NCBI GenBank assembly: GCA_003343605.1
Contig: QAKW01000082.1
Span: 1 to 22,704, forward strand
DNA length: 22,704 nucleotides
DNA from: Clostridiales bacterium
Lineage (GTDB): Bacteria > Bacillota > Clostridia > Oscillospirales > QAKW01
Direction: 5' to 3'
Shown: piece by piece, positions 1 through 8,000 of the stretch
Layout: each line of letters begins with the position of its first letter
How positions within the stretch are numbered: the first letter of the stretch is position 1
Position numbers and translations under genes: made by a program
Notes under the pieces: generated by a model
What the model saw: the letters and a program-made list of their open reading frames with translations, nothing else
What the model was told of the DNA's origin: nothing
Database searches by the model: none

Positions 1-32
1 GTCAAGTTTAACAAAAGCGTTTGAACTTATGA

Positions 33-58
33 AAAACAGCCGCGTCAGCGGCTGTTTT
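33..58 (-). terminator. Intrinsic terminator ending the DUF4160/DUF2442 unit, stop codon in loop
   Basis: A perfect 11-bp stem (AAAACAGCCGC paired with GCGGCTGTTTT) closes a 4-nt loop. Read leftward it is followed by five T. The loop holds the TGA stop codon (45-47) of the upstream gene, so the last four sense codons lie in the hairpin. The identical stem-loop recurs at 841-866 at the end of an unrelated gene. Confidence 0.85.
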
Positions 59-488
59 CCTTAGCTATTCCATATTCTCTTTTCATTGCCTCGGCTGAAA
101 CCACCCATTGTTTACCGAATTTACAAACATCCACACCGTTCCTAAGTTTTCCATAGGCAATAGCCTTTCTAAGCGTGCTTTCATTCAGCCCCCATAGATC
201 TGTTGCATCGCTGAACGCCATCAGTCCATCAAACGGTGTTTTCATTTGAACGCCGTTTGCCCAAAGCTCATCACAGGAAAGATCCAGATCATCGTTCCAG
301 ATAATTCCATATCCGCCAATATCAACGGAAACTTCAAAAAATTCTTCAGGCCGCTCCATTAAGCTTTTAAAAACAGGCAGCCGGTCGAAAAGGGGCGTAA
401 CGTCATATAGCTTTGTTACGCCTTCAGAGAACTGAACGCACAGCTTATATTCCGGCAATGGTGAAACCTGCTTGATTCTATGAAACAT
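45..488 (-). CDS. DUF2442 domain protein fused to a C-terminal helix-turn-helix
   Basis: The protein has 147 residues. Roughly residues 1-80 match the DUF2442 pattern (start MFHRIKQVSPLPEYKL, then DVTPLF, then a conserved GYGIIWNDDLDLS). Residues of about 90-145 look like a DNA-binding helix-turn-helix (LNESTLRKAIAYGKL, then KFGKQWVVS, then an AMKREYG end) of the type often fused to DUF2442. The ATG is preceded by GGAGG at 496-500, which directly follows the stop codon of the DUF4160 gene, so the two are co-transcribed and probably coupled. DUF2442 and DUF4160 genes are often paired. Their biochemical role is not established to my knowledge, and a toxin-antitoxin-like role with this protein as the DNA-binding partner is inference. 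The C-terminus (ENSR) is encoded by the terminator stem. Confidence 0.85.
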   Translation of the reverse strand: MFHRIKQVSPLPEYKLCVQFSEGVTKLYDVTPLFDRLPVFKSLMERPEEFFEVSVDIGGYGIIWNDDLDLSCDELWANGVQMKTPFDGLMAFSDATDLWGLNESTLRKAIAYGKLRNGVDVCKFGKQWVVSAEAMKREYGIAKENSR

Positions 489-500
489 CAGCTCGCCTCC

Positions 501-755
501 TTACTCGAGAGGGGATATTCTCCGAAATTCCTGAGAATCCCAAATTTCTTTTAATTCATTGCGGTGAAGGTTGATCCATTCCTGCACCATGCCAAGCGCT
601 TTTGCCGGCAGATGCCCTTCAATAACATTTCCGTTCATAAAATCAATCGCCGCTACATCTTCGTTGTAAATTGCGTGAATGTGCGGTGGGTTATGTTCAC
701 TTTGCAAAAAATACATTCTTATGACAATCCCATAAAATCGTGATAATACCGGCAT
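501..755 (-). CDS. DUF4160 domain protein
   Basis: An 84-residue protein covering the whole DUF4160 family pattern: start MPVLSRFYGIVIRMYF, then HNPPHIHAIY, then a small beta-rich middle and the C-terminal helix AKALGMVQEWINLHRNEL. I place the start at the ATG at 755, because family members usually begin MPxxSRF and an AAGAGTG purine stretch lies about 8 nt upstream. An in-frame GTG at 764 would add three residues. This is the first gene of a two-gene leftward unit with the DUF2442-HTH gene 12 nt downstream. The conserved H-x-PPHxHA segment is a plausible active or metal site, but no activity can be asserted. A small toxin-like partner is one possibility. Confidence 0.85.
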   Translation of the reverse strand: MPVLSRFYGIVIRMYFLQSEHNPPHIHAIYNEDVAAIDFMNGNVIEGHLPAKALGMVQEWINLHRNELKEIWDSQEFRRISPLE

Positions 756-797
756 TCGTATCACTCTTTTATTATATTATGTCACGATACCGTGATA
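739..797. promoter_or_regulatory. Candidate operator: four half-sites around the DUF4160 promoter and start
   Basis: Read on the plus strand, CGTGATA occurs at 739-745 and 791-797. The inverted form occurs as TATCAC at 759-764 and TCACG at 782-786. The pair at 782-795 (TCACG-N4-CGTGA) lies inside the 17-nt promoter spacer; the other pair spans the start codon region. The arrangement suits a dimeric repressor, and the neighbouring HTH protein is the obvious candidate. This is inference from symmetry only. Confidence 0.6.
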
Positions 798-804
798 TTG
801 TCAA
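776..804 (-). promoter_or_regulatory. Sigma-A promoter of the DUF4160/DUF2442 unit
   Basis: Leftward -35 TTGACA (799-804), 17-nt spacer, and -10 CATAAT (776-781). Predicted transcription starts near 769, about 14 nt before the chosen ATG. The spacer contains an inverted repeat centred at about 788. Confidence 0.8.
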
Positions 805-838
805 TAGTTTTTTCTTAAAAAGGCCCTTTTATTCCTGT

Positions 839-866
839 AAAAAACAGCCGCGTCAGCGGCTGTTTT
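839..866 (-). terminator. Intrinsic terminator ending the GNAT gene, second copy of the 33-58 hairpin
   Basis: The same 26-nt stem-loop as at 33-58 (arms 841-851 and 856-866, loop 852-855), followed leftward by six T. The loop again contains the in-frame TGA (853-855) of the upstream gene. The hairpin also insulates this gene from the DUF4160 promoter just downstream. Confidence 0.85.
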
Positions 867-1308
867 CTTTTATTTTTTCTGCATCGTTTGAAATGGCTTT
901 GATTAAAAAAAGCTCCAGCGGCTGCGCACAGGGGGGAAGATTGATCAGCAGGCTGCCGGCGTCCCGATACCCGCATTTCCGATAAAAATGCTGTGCGGTT
1001 TCATTGGCCTGGGTTGAGGTCATCACCATTTGATATCCTTCAGATTCCATATCCTTTTCCCAATGTGCCAGCAATGCTTTGCCATACCCTTTTCTTTGAG
1101 CGTCCGCTTTGATAAAAAGCATCGAACAAAACGGGATGGAATCCCAGAAAAGGTGATACCGCAGCAACCCGATGGGCTGCTGATCCTCCAGGATCACATA
1201 GCCCATCCGGTCTCTGATTTTTCTTTCAAATTCCCGTGCGGGCAGATGCCGGTCCAATTGAAACCAAAACGCCCGGTCTTCCTTTTGCAGATATCTGATA
1301 TGCATCAT
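853..1308 (-). CDS. GNAT family N-acetyltransferase, substrate unknown
   Basis: A 151-residue single-domain GNAT protein. The acetyl-CoA pyrophosphate-binding motif is visible as QRKGYGKALL (about residues 71-80), preceded by the strand MLFIKAD. The typical late element ETAQHFYRKCGYRDAG supplies the C-terminal cofactor contacts. Three starts overlap (TTG 1311, ATG 1308, ATG 1305). I chose ATG 1308 because AAAGGG (1316-1321) is then 7 nt upstream. The gene follows rpoC in the same direction, beyond the rpoC terminator, and I see no convincing promoter of its own, so it may rely on read-through. The substrate cannot be inferred. Its last residues ENSR come from the terminator stem, as in the unrelated protein encoded at 45-488. 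Confidence 0.88.
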   Translation of the reverse strand: MMHIRYLQKEDRAFWFQLDRHLPAREFERKIRDRMGYVILEDQQPIGLLRYHLFWDSIPFCSMLFIKADAQRKGYGKALLAHWEKDMESEGYQMVMTSTQANETAQHFYRKCGYRDAGSLLINLPPCAQPLELFLIKAISNDAEKIKENSR

Positions 1309-1330
1309 CAACGCGCCCTTTCATTTTAAA

Positions 1331-1366
1331 ATAAAGAAACGGCACAGCCCAAAGGCTATGCCGTTT
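1331..1366 (-). terminator. Intrinsic terminator after rpoC
   Basis: Leftward hairpin with arms AACGGCATAGCC and GGCTGTGCCGTT (1338-1365, one G-U pair), then TTTCTTTATTTT. It sits about 30 nt past the rpoC stop codon and ends the rpoBC transcript, possibly incompletely since a GNAT gene follows. Confidence 0.85.
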
Positions 1367-1398
1367 TCTCGATGCTGCGATCAGCCTTTTGGGGGATC

Positions 1399-4300
1399 TT
1401 AGACCTCCAGATCCTCTTCGCTGTCTTCCGGAAGGACGGTCGATTCAATCTCCAGATTGCGGTATTGCTCCATGCCGGTGCCGGCCGGAACCAGCCGCCC
1501 GATAATCACGTTTTCCTTGAGCCCAACCAGCGGATCCACCTTGCCGCGGATTGCCGCATCGGTTAAAACCTTGGTGGTCTCCTGGAAAGAAGCGGCGGAA
1601 AGGAAGCTGTCGGTAGCAAGGGAGGCTTTGGTAATCCCCAGCAAAACCGGAGAAGCCACCACAAGCTGAATCCCTTCCTCGCCCGCATCGATCCGCGCCT
1701 GAAGCTCCCGGTTCCGGTCTTCCACATCGTAGCGGTCGATCAGCGTTCCAATCAGCATATCCGGCTGTGGGTTCGCTTCGATTCTTACCTTGCGGATCAT
1801 CTGGCGAACAATGACTTCAACGTGTTTATCGTTGATATCCACGCCCTGCAGGCGATAAACGTTCTGCACTTCCTTAATCAGATAATCCTGCGCGGCTATA
1901 TCGCCCTTAAGGCGCAAAACATCGTGCGGGTTCACCACGCCGTCGGTAATAATCTGGCCCTTTTCTACCCGCGTACCCTCCAGGTTCTCGCGGAATTTCA
2001 GGCCGAAGGGAATATTGATGCGTTTTTCTTCGCCTTCATCGGTGGTGATCACCACCGGGGTGCAGTTGTCTTTGGCGTCGCGCTCGCTGTAATCTCGGTT
2101 GATTACGCCGGTTTCCTCGGCCAGAACCGCGGCCTTTTTGGGGCGGCGCGCTTCAAAAAGCTCTTCCACGCGGGGCAGACCCTGCGTAATATCCTCCCCG
2201 GAGGCAACGCCGCCGGTATGGAAAGTCCGCATCGTGAGCTGTGTGCCCGGCTCGCCGATAGACTGGGCGGAAATGATGCCCACCGCCTCGCCGGCGCTCA
2301 CCGGCTGGCCGTTGGCCAGGTTTGCGCCATAGCACCTGGCGCAAACGCCGTGATGGGAGCGGCAGGTCAGCGCGGAGCGGATTTCAATCCGCTCGATTCC
2401 CCGCGCTTCGATCAGATCGACGTCTGCATCGCTCATCAGGCGGTCACAGGGAACCAGCACCTCGCCGGTTTTCTCATCTACCAGATCATGCACCAGATGC
2501 CGGCCGACCAGACGGTCGCGGAGCTTTTCAATCACGGTATCGCCTTCCACAATCTTTGAAACAAAGATTCCTTCGGTGGTGCCGCAATCCTTCTCACGGA
2601 TAATGACATCCTGCGCAACGTCTACCAGACGCCGGGTCAGATACCCGGAGTCGGCGGTACGCAGCGCGGTATCCGCCATACCCTTCCGGGCGCCCCGGGA
2701 GGAAATGAAATATTCCAAAACATTCAGACCTTCCCGGAAATTGGCCCGGATCGGAATCTCAATCGCCTTACCGGAGGTATTGGCCATCAGGCCGCGCATC
2801 CCCGCCAGCTGCCGAATCTGATTCATGCTGCCCCGGGCGCCGGAATTGGCCATCATATAAATGGGGTTGAATTCATCCAGATAATTTTTCAGCTCATCGG
2901 TCACCAGCTTGGTGGTTTCATCCCAGGTGCTGATCACCAGCTGATACCGCTCGTCTTCCGAAATCAAGCCGCGGCGGTAGCTGTTGATGATTTTGGTAAT
3001 CTTTTTCTCCGCCTCTTCGATCAGCTCGTATTTCTTGGGCGGAACCGTCATATCACTGCAGGAAACCGTAATAGAGCCGCGGGTAGAAAATTTAAAGCCC
3101 TGCGCCTTGATCATATCGAGCATTTCAGCCGTTACCGTGCTGCCTTTTTCTTTGATGCAGCGATAGATAATCTTATCCAGAATGCTCTTGGTTACAACTT
3201 CCTGAATCTCCAGATCAAAAATTTTCTCCGGATTGCTGCGGTCCACAAACCCCAGATCCTGCGGAATGGCATGGTTGAAAATCAGCTGGCCAACCGTACA
3301 GCTGATCAACCGGCGCTCCTCGCGGCCGTTCCACATGCCGGTGCGGCGAACGCGGATCGGGGAATGCAGGCCGATCACGCCGTTGTCATAGGCTACAATC
3401 GCCTCGTCTTCATCCCGGAAGGCCTTGCCTTCTCCGGGTTCATCATGCTTTACAATCGTCAGATAATAAGAGCCGAGCACCATATCCTGCGTCGGCACCG
3501 TGACCGGGTGCCCATCCTGCGGCTTGAGCAGGTTATTGGCCGAAAGCATCAGCATCCGGGCCTCCGCCTGCGCTTCGGCCGAAAGCGGAACGTGCACCGC
3601 CATCTGGTCGCCGTCGAAATCGGCGTTGAACGCGGTGCAGACCAGCGGGTGAAGCTTGAGCGCGCGGCCCTCAACCAAAACCGGCTCAAAGGCCTGGATT
3701 CCCAGGCGGTGCAGCGTAGGCGCGCGGTTCAGAAGAACCGGATGATCTTTGATCACGCTCTCCAGCGCGTCCCAGACCTCCTTGCGCATCCGTTCCACCA
3801 TTTTTTTGGCGGATTTCACGTTGGTTGCCTGCCCCTCGTTCACCAGCTTTTTCATCACAAACGGTTTAAAGAGCTCGATCGCCATTTCCTTTGGCAGACC
3901 GCACTGATAAATTTTCAGCTCCGGACCAACCACAATAACCGAACGCCCGGAATAATCCACGCGCTTGCCCAGCAAATTCTGGCGGAAACGGCCCTGCTTG
4001 CCCTTAAGCATATCGGAAAGAGACTTTAAGGGGCGGTTGTTCTGCCCGGTAACAGGCCGCCCGCGGCGGCCGTTATCGATCAGCGCATCTACCGCCTGCT
4101 GCAGAATCCGCTTTTCATTGCGGATAATGACCTCCGGCGCGCCCAGCTCCAAAAGGCGCTTGAGCCGGTTATTCCGGTTGATCACCCGGCGGTAAAGATC
4201 GTTTAAATCCGAGGTGGCGAAGCGGCCGCCGTCCAACTGAACCATCGGGCGGATCTCCGGCGGAATCACCGGAATCACATCCAGAATCATCCACTCGGGG

Positions 4301-4962
4301 CGGTTGCCCGAAAGCCGGAACGCCTCCACAACCTCCACCCGCTTTACCAGCCGGCTTTTCTTCTGGCCGGTGGCGCTTTCCAGCTCTTCTTTCAGCTCTG
4401 CGGCAAGCTGATCGAGATCGATTTCCTGCAGCAGCAGCTTGATCGCCTCCGCGCCCATCATGGCCTTGAAATCGTCTTCATACCGCTCGGCATACTGCGC
4501 GTATTCGGTATCGTTGAGAATCTGCTTTTTCAGCAGCGGGGTGCTTCCGGGATCCACCACAATATAGGAATCAAAATAAAGCACCTTTTCCAGATCCTTG
4601 GGTGAAATATCCAGCATCAGCCCCATGCGGGCCGGAATACCCTTGAAATACCAGATATGGGAAACCGGCGCGGCCAGCTCAATATGCCCCATCCGCTCGC
4701 GGCGCACTTTGGCCTTGGTGACCTCAACGCCGCATTTCTCACAGATTTTGCCCTTGAATTTAATTCTTTTATATTTGCCGCAATGGCATTCCCAGTCTTT
4801 GGTGGGCCCAAAGATTTTTTCACAGAACAGGCCGTCTTTCTCCGGCTTCAGGGTACGGTAGTTGATGGTTTCGGGTTTGGTAACCTCCCCATAAGACCAC
4901 GCGCGGATTTTCTCAGGAGATGCCAGGCCGATTTTTACGGCTTCAAACGTATTGAATTCCAT
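1399..4962 (-). CDS. rpoC: DNA-directed RNA polymerase subunit beta'
   Basis: A 1187-residue beta' subunit, the usual length for Firmicutes. Visible in order: the N-terminal zinc site (C59, C61, C74, C77), the RPEWM and LDGGRFATSDLNDLYRRV elements, the magnesium-binding catalytic motif NADFDGD with D448, D450 and D452, the bridge-helix region (SSRGARKGMADTALRTADSG), the second zinc site (TCRSHHGVCARCYG), and the trigger-loop base (GIISAQSIGEPGTQLTMRT). With beta, alpha and omega it forms core RNA polymerase. It is 48 nt downstream of rpoB in the same operon. The ribosome binding site GAAAGGAG (4976-4983) is 13 nt from the ATG, longer than usual, and a 12-bp palindrome fills most of that gap. 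No insertion or truncation is seen. The C-terminus is short and acidic (DSEEDLEV). Confidence 0.99.
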   Translation of the reverse strand: MEFNTFEAVKIGLASPEKIRAWSYGEVTKPETINYRTLKPEKDGLFCEKIFGPTKDWECHCGKYKRIKFKGKICEKCGVEVTKAKVRRERMGHIELAAPVSHIWYFKGIPARMGLMLDISPKDLEKVLYFDSYIVVDPGSTPLLKKQILNDTEYAQYAERYEDDFKAMMGAEAIKLLLQEIDLDQLAAELKEELESATGQKKSRLVKRVEVVEAFRLSGNRPEWMILDVIPVIPPEIRPMVQLDGGRFATSDLNDLYRRVINRNNRLKRLLELGAPEVIIRNEKRILQQAVDALIDNGRRGRPVTGQNNRPLKSLSDMLKGKQGRFRQNLLGKRVDYSGRSVIVVGPELKIYQCGLPKEMAIELFKPFVMKKLVNEGQATNVKSAKKMVERMRKEVWDALESVIKDHPVLLNRAPTLHRLGIQAFEPVLVEGRALKLHPLVCTAFNADFDGDQMAVHVPLSAEAQAEARMLMLSANNLLKPQDGHPVTVPTQDMVLGSYYLTIVKHDEPGEGKAFRDEDEAIVAYDNGVIGLHSPIRVRRTGMWNGREERRLISCTVGQLIFNHAIPQDLGFVDRSNPEKIFDLEIQEVVTKSILDKIIYRCIKEKGSTVTAEMLDMIKAQGFKFSTRGSITVSCSDMTVPPKKYELIEEAEKKITKIINSYRRGLISEDERYQLVISTWDETTKLVTDELKNYLDEFNPIYMMANSGARGSMNQIRQLAGMRGLMANTSGKAIEIPIRANFREGLNVLEYFISSRGARKGMADTALRTADSGYLTRRLVDVAQDVIIREKDCGTTEGIFVSKIVEGDTVIEKLRDRLVGRHLVHDLVDEKTGEVLVPCDRLMSDADVDLIEARGIERIEIRSALTCRSHHGVCARCYGANLANGQPVSAGEAVGIISAQSIGEPGTQLTMRTFHTGGVASGEDITQGLPRVEELFEARRPKKAAVLAEETGVINRDYSERDAKDNCTPVVITTDEGEEKRINIPFGLKFRENLEGTRVEKGQIITDGVVNPHDVLRLKGDIAAQDYLIKEVQNVYRLQGVDINDKHVEVIVRQMIRKVRIEANPQPDMLIGTLIDRYDVEDRNRELQARIDAGEEGIQLVVASPVLLGITKASLATDSFLSAASFQETTKVLTDAAIRGKVDPLVGLKENVIIGRLVPAGTGMEQYRNLEIESTVLPEDSEEDLEV

Positions 4963-5010
4963 ATCAATTAATTGACTCCTTTCGAACTTTTCTTCACTGT
5001 TTGCACCGGC

Positions 5011-8000
5011 TTAATCTTCAAATAAAGAAGCAACCGGCTCATCGGCTTCTTCGAGGTCTTCTTCCTCATCGTCTCCTTCTTCAAACAGATCGTCTTCCTC
5101 GCCGTCCTGTTCCTCATCAGACCAATCTCCGTAAGCGCCGGAATCTTCCGTTTCATCGCCTTCTTCTTCGGGCTCTTCTCCTTCGGATTCCTCTTCGTCA
5201 AACATGTTTACCATATCGGCGCCGTCTTTGGCCTTTGCGCGGAAGCGGGCTTCGTAAATATCGTCTTCATCATCTTCAAAGGAATCCCGCAGATCGATTT
5301 CTTCCATATTCTCATCGAGGCACTTGAAATCGAGCCCCAGCGACTGCAGCTCCTTCACCAGAACCTTAAAGGATTCCGGAATGCCCGGCTTCGGAATATT
5401 CTGGCCCTTCACAATGGCTTCAAAGGCCTTTACACGGCCCACCACGTCATCGCTCTTCACCGTGAGGATTTCCTGCAGAGTATACGCCGAGCCATAGGCC
5501 TCCAGCGCCCAAACTTCCATTTCGCCGAACCGCTGGCCGCCAAACTGCGCCTTACCGCCGAGCGGCTGCTGTGTTACCAGGCTGTAGGGGCCGGTGGAAC
5601 GGGCGTGGATTTTATCGTCTACCAGATGGTGCAGCTTCAGGAAATACATATACCCTACTGTAACAGGGTTATCAAAGGGCAGGCCGGTGCGGCCGTCGTA
5701 AAGCACGGTTTTACCGTCTTCCCGTTTGCCGGCTTCCCGCAGCAGATCGCGGATTTCGCTTTCCACCGCGCCGTCGAATACCGGCGTCATCACCTTCCAG
5801 CCCAGCGCCTGCGCGGCATAGCCCAGATGCACTTCCAGCACCTGCCCGATATTCATACGGGAAGGTACGCCCAGCGGATTGAGCACAATGTCCAGCGGCG
5901 TGCCATCCGGCAGGAAGGGCATATCCTCCTGCGGCAGAATTCTTGAAATAACGCCCTTGTTTCCATGCCGGCCGGCCATCTTGTCGCCCACGCTGATCTT
6001 GCGTTTCTGGGCGATATAGCAGCGCACAACCTTATTCACGCCGGGAGAGAGCTCATCGCTGTTTTCCTGCGTAAAAATCTTCACGTCCACTACGGTGCCG
6101 TATTCTCCGTGGGGAACCCGCAGAGAGGTATCCCGCACTTCACGCGCCTTTTCGCCAAATATGGCGCGCAGCAGCTTTTCCTCAGCAGTCAGCTCCGTTT
6201 CCCCCTTCGGGGTAACGCGGCCCACCAGAATATCCCCGGAATGCACCTCCGCGCCGATGCGGATAATTCCGCTTGCATCGAGATCCTTCAGCGCGTCTTC
6301 GCCCACATTGGGAATATCCCGCGTGATTTCTTCGGGGCCCAGCTTGGTGCTGCGGGCTTCAATTTCATATTCTTCAATATGAATGGAAGTATAAAGATCT
6401 TCCTTTACCAGCCGTTCATTCAAAAGAACAGCGTCTTCATAATTATAGCCTTCCCAGGTCATAAACCCGATCAGCATGTTACGGCCAAGGGCGATTTCGC
6501 CGTTTTGCGTGGAAGGGCCGTCGGCAATGATCTGATCGGCCTCTACCATCTCGCCAACACTTACAATCGGCTTCTGATTGATACAGGTGCCCTGGTTGGA
6601 GCGCAAAAATTTCGTGAGCTCATAAACATCTTTTTCCCCGCGGCCGGCATTCACCACGATCTGATCGGCGGAAACTGCTTCTACCGTGCCGGGGCGACGG
6701 GCGATCATGCAAACGCCGCTGTCGTGCGCGATTTTATATTCCATACCGGTGCCCACAATCGGCGATTCCGGACGCAGCAGAGGCACCGCCTGCCGCTGCA
6801 TGTTCGCGCCCATCAGCGCACGGTTCGCATCGTCGTTTTCCAAAAAGGGAATCATCGCCGTTGCGGAAGAAACCATCATCCGGGGCGAAACATCCACAAA
6901 ATCAATATATTTTCCCTCTACCTCGATGATCTCATCCCGGCGGCGGGCGGTCACCCGCTCGCGTACAAACCGGCGGTTTTCATCCAGCGGTTCATCGGCC
7001 TGGGCGATGGTATACGCGTCTTCCACATCGGCCGTCATATAAACAATTTCATCGGTCACCTGGCCGGTCTCTTTATCAACGCGGCGATAAGGGGCCTCGA
7101 TAAACCCGTATTCATTGATGCGGGCGTAAGAGGCCAGATAGGAAATCAGGCCGATGTTCGGGCCTTCCGGCGTTTCGATCGGGCACATCCGGCCGTAATG
7201 CGTATAGTGAATATCGCGCACCTCAAATCCGGCGCGGTCGCGGCTTAAGCCCCCGGGACCCAGCGCGGAAAGGCGGCGCTTATGCGTCAGCTCCGCCAGA
7301 GGGTTATTCTGATCCATAAACTGAGAAAGCGGTGAAGAACCGAAAAATTCCTTGATCGCCGCCACAACCGGCCGCACGTTGATCAGCGCCTGCGGGGTTA
7401 CGGAATCGGTATCCTGCAGGGACATACGCTCCTTGATCGTGCGCTCCATCCGCGCAAATCCGATCCGGAACTGATTCTGCAGCAGCTCGCCGACGCCGCG
7501 GATCCGCCGGTTGCCCAGATGGTCGATATCATCGAAAGAGCCTACGCCGTAAATCAGGCCGATCAGGTAGCTCACCGTTGCCATCATATCGTCTACAATG
7601 ATGTGTTTCGGCACCAGCTCCAGCCGGCGCAGCCTGCACTGTTCCCGGATCTGCTCCTCATCCTCGCAGCTCTCGAGAATTTCCTTGAGCACTGAAAAGC
7701 GCACCCGCTCATAGATCCCGCATTCGGCGGGATCAAAAGATAAAAATTTGGAAGCATCAACCATTCCGTTGGAGAATACATTGATAACGGAATCGCCGAT
7801 CTGGATCTTCACATTAAAAACGCCCGCGTCTTCAATGGCGTGCGCAAGCGTCCGGTCGATCTTCACGCCCGCGTCTGCCAGCACCTCTCCGGTCATCGGC
7901 GCCACAACCGGCTCCGCCGTCACCTGATAAAGCAGGCGGTCGGCCAGCGCCATTTTCATATTGTATTTATGAATGCCAACGCGGGATTGATCGTAGCGCT

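Noticed and set aside
740..985. Rightward small frame across the DUF4160 promoter
   Set aside because: Crosses a promoter and a terminator of the opposite strand, has no ribosome binding site and no recognisable sequence.
1822..2559. Rightward open frames opposite rpoC (also 3271-4029)
   Set aside because: Same reason: antisense shadow of a strongly conserved coding sequence with no own start signal.
5965..7248. Long rightward open frame (427 codons) opposite rpoB, and a similar one at 7840-8874
   Set aside because: Mirror frames of a GC-biased conserved gene; no ribosome binding sites, no domain pattern, His/Arg-rich composition typical of antisense shadow.
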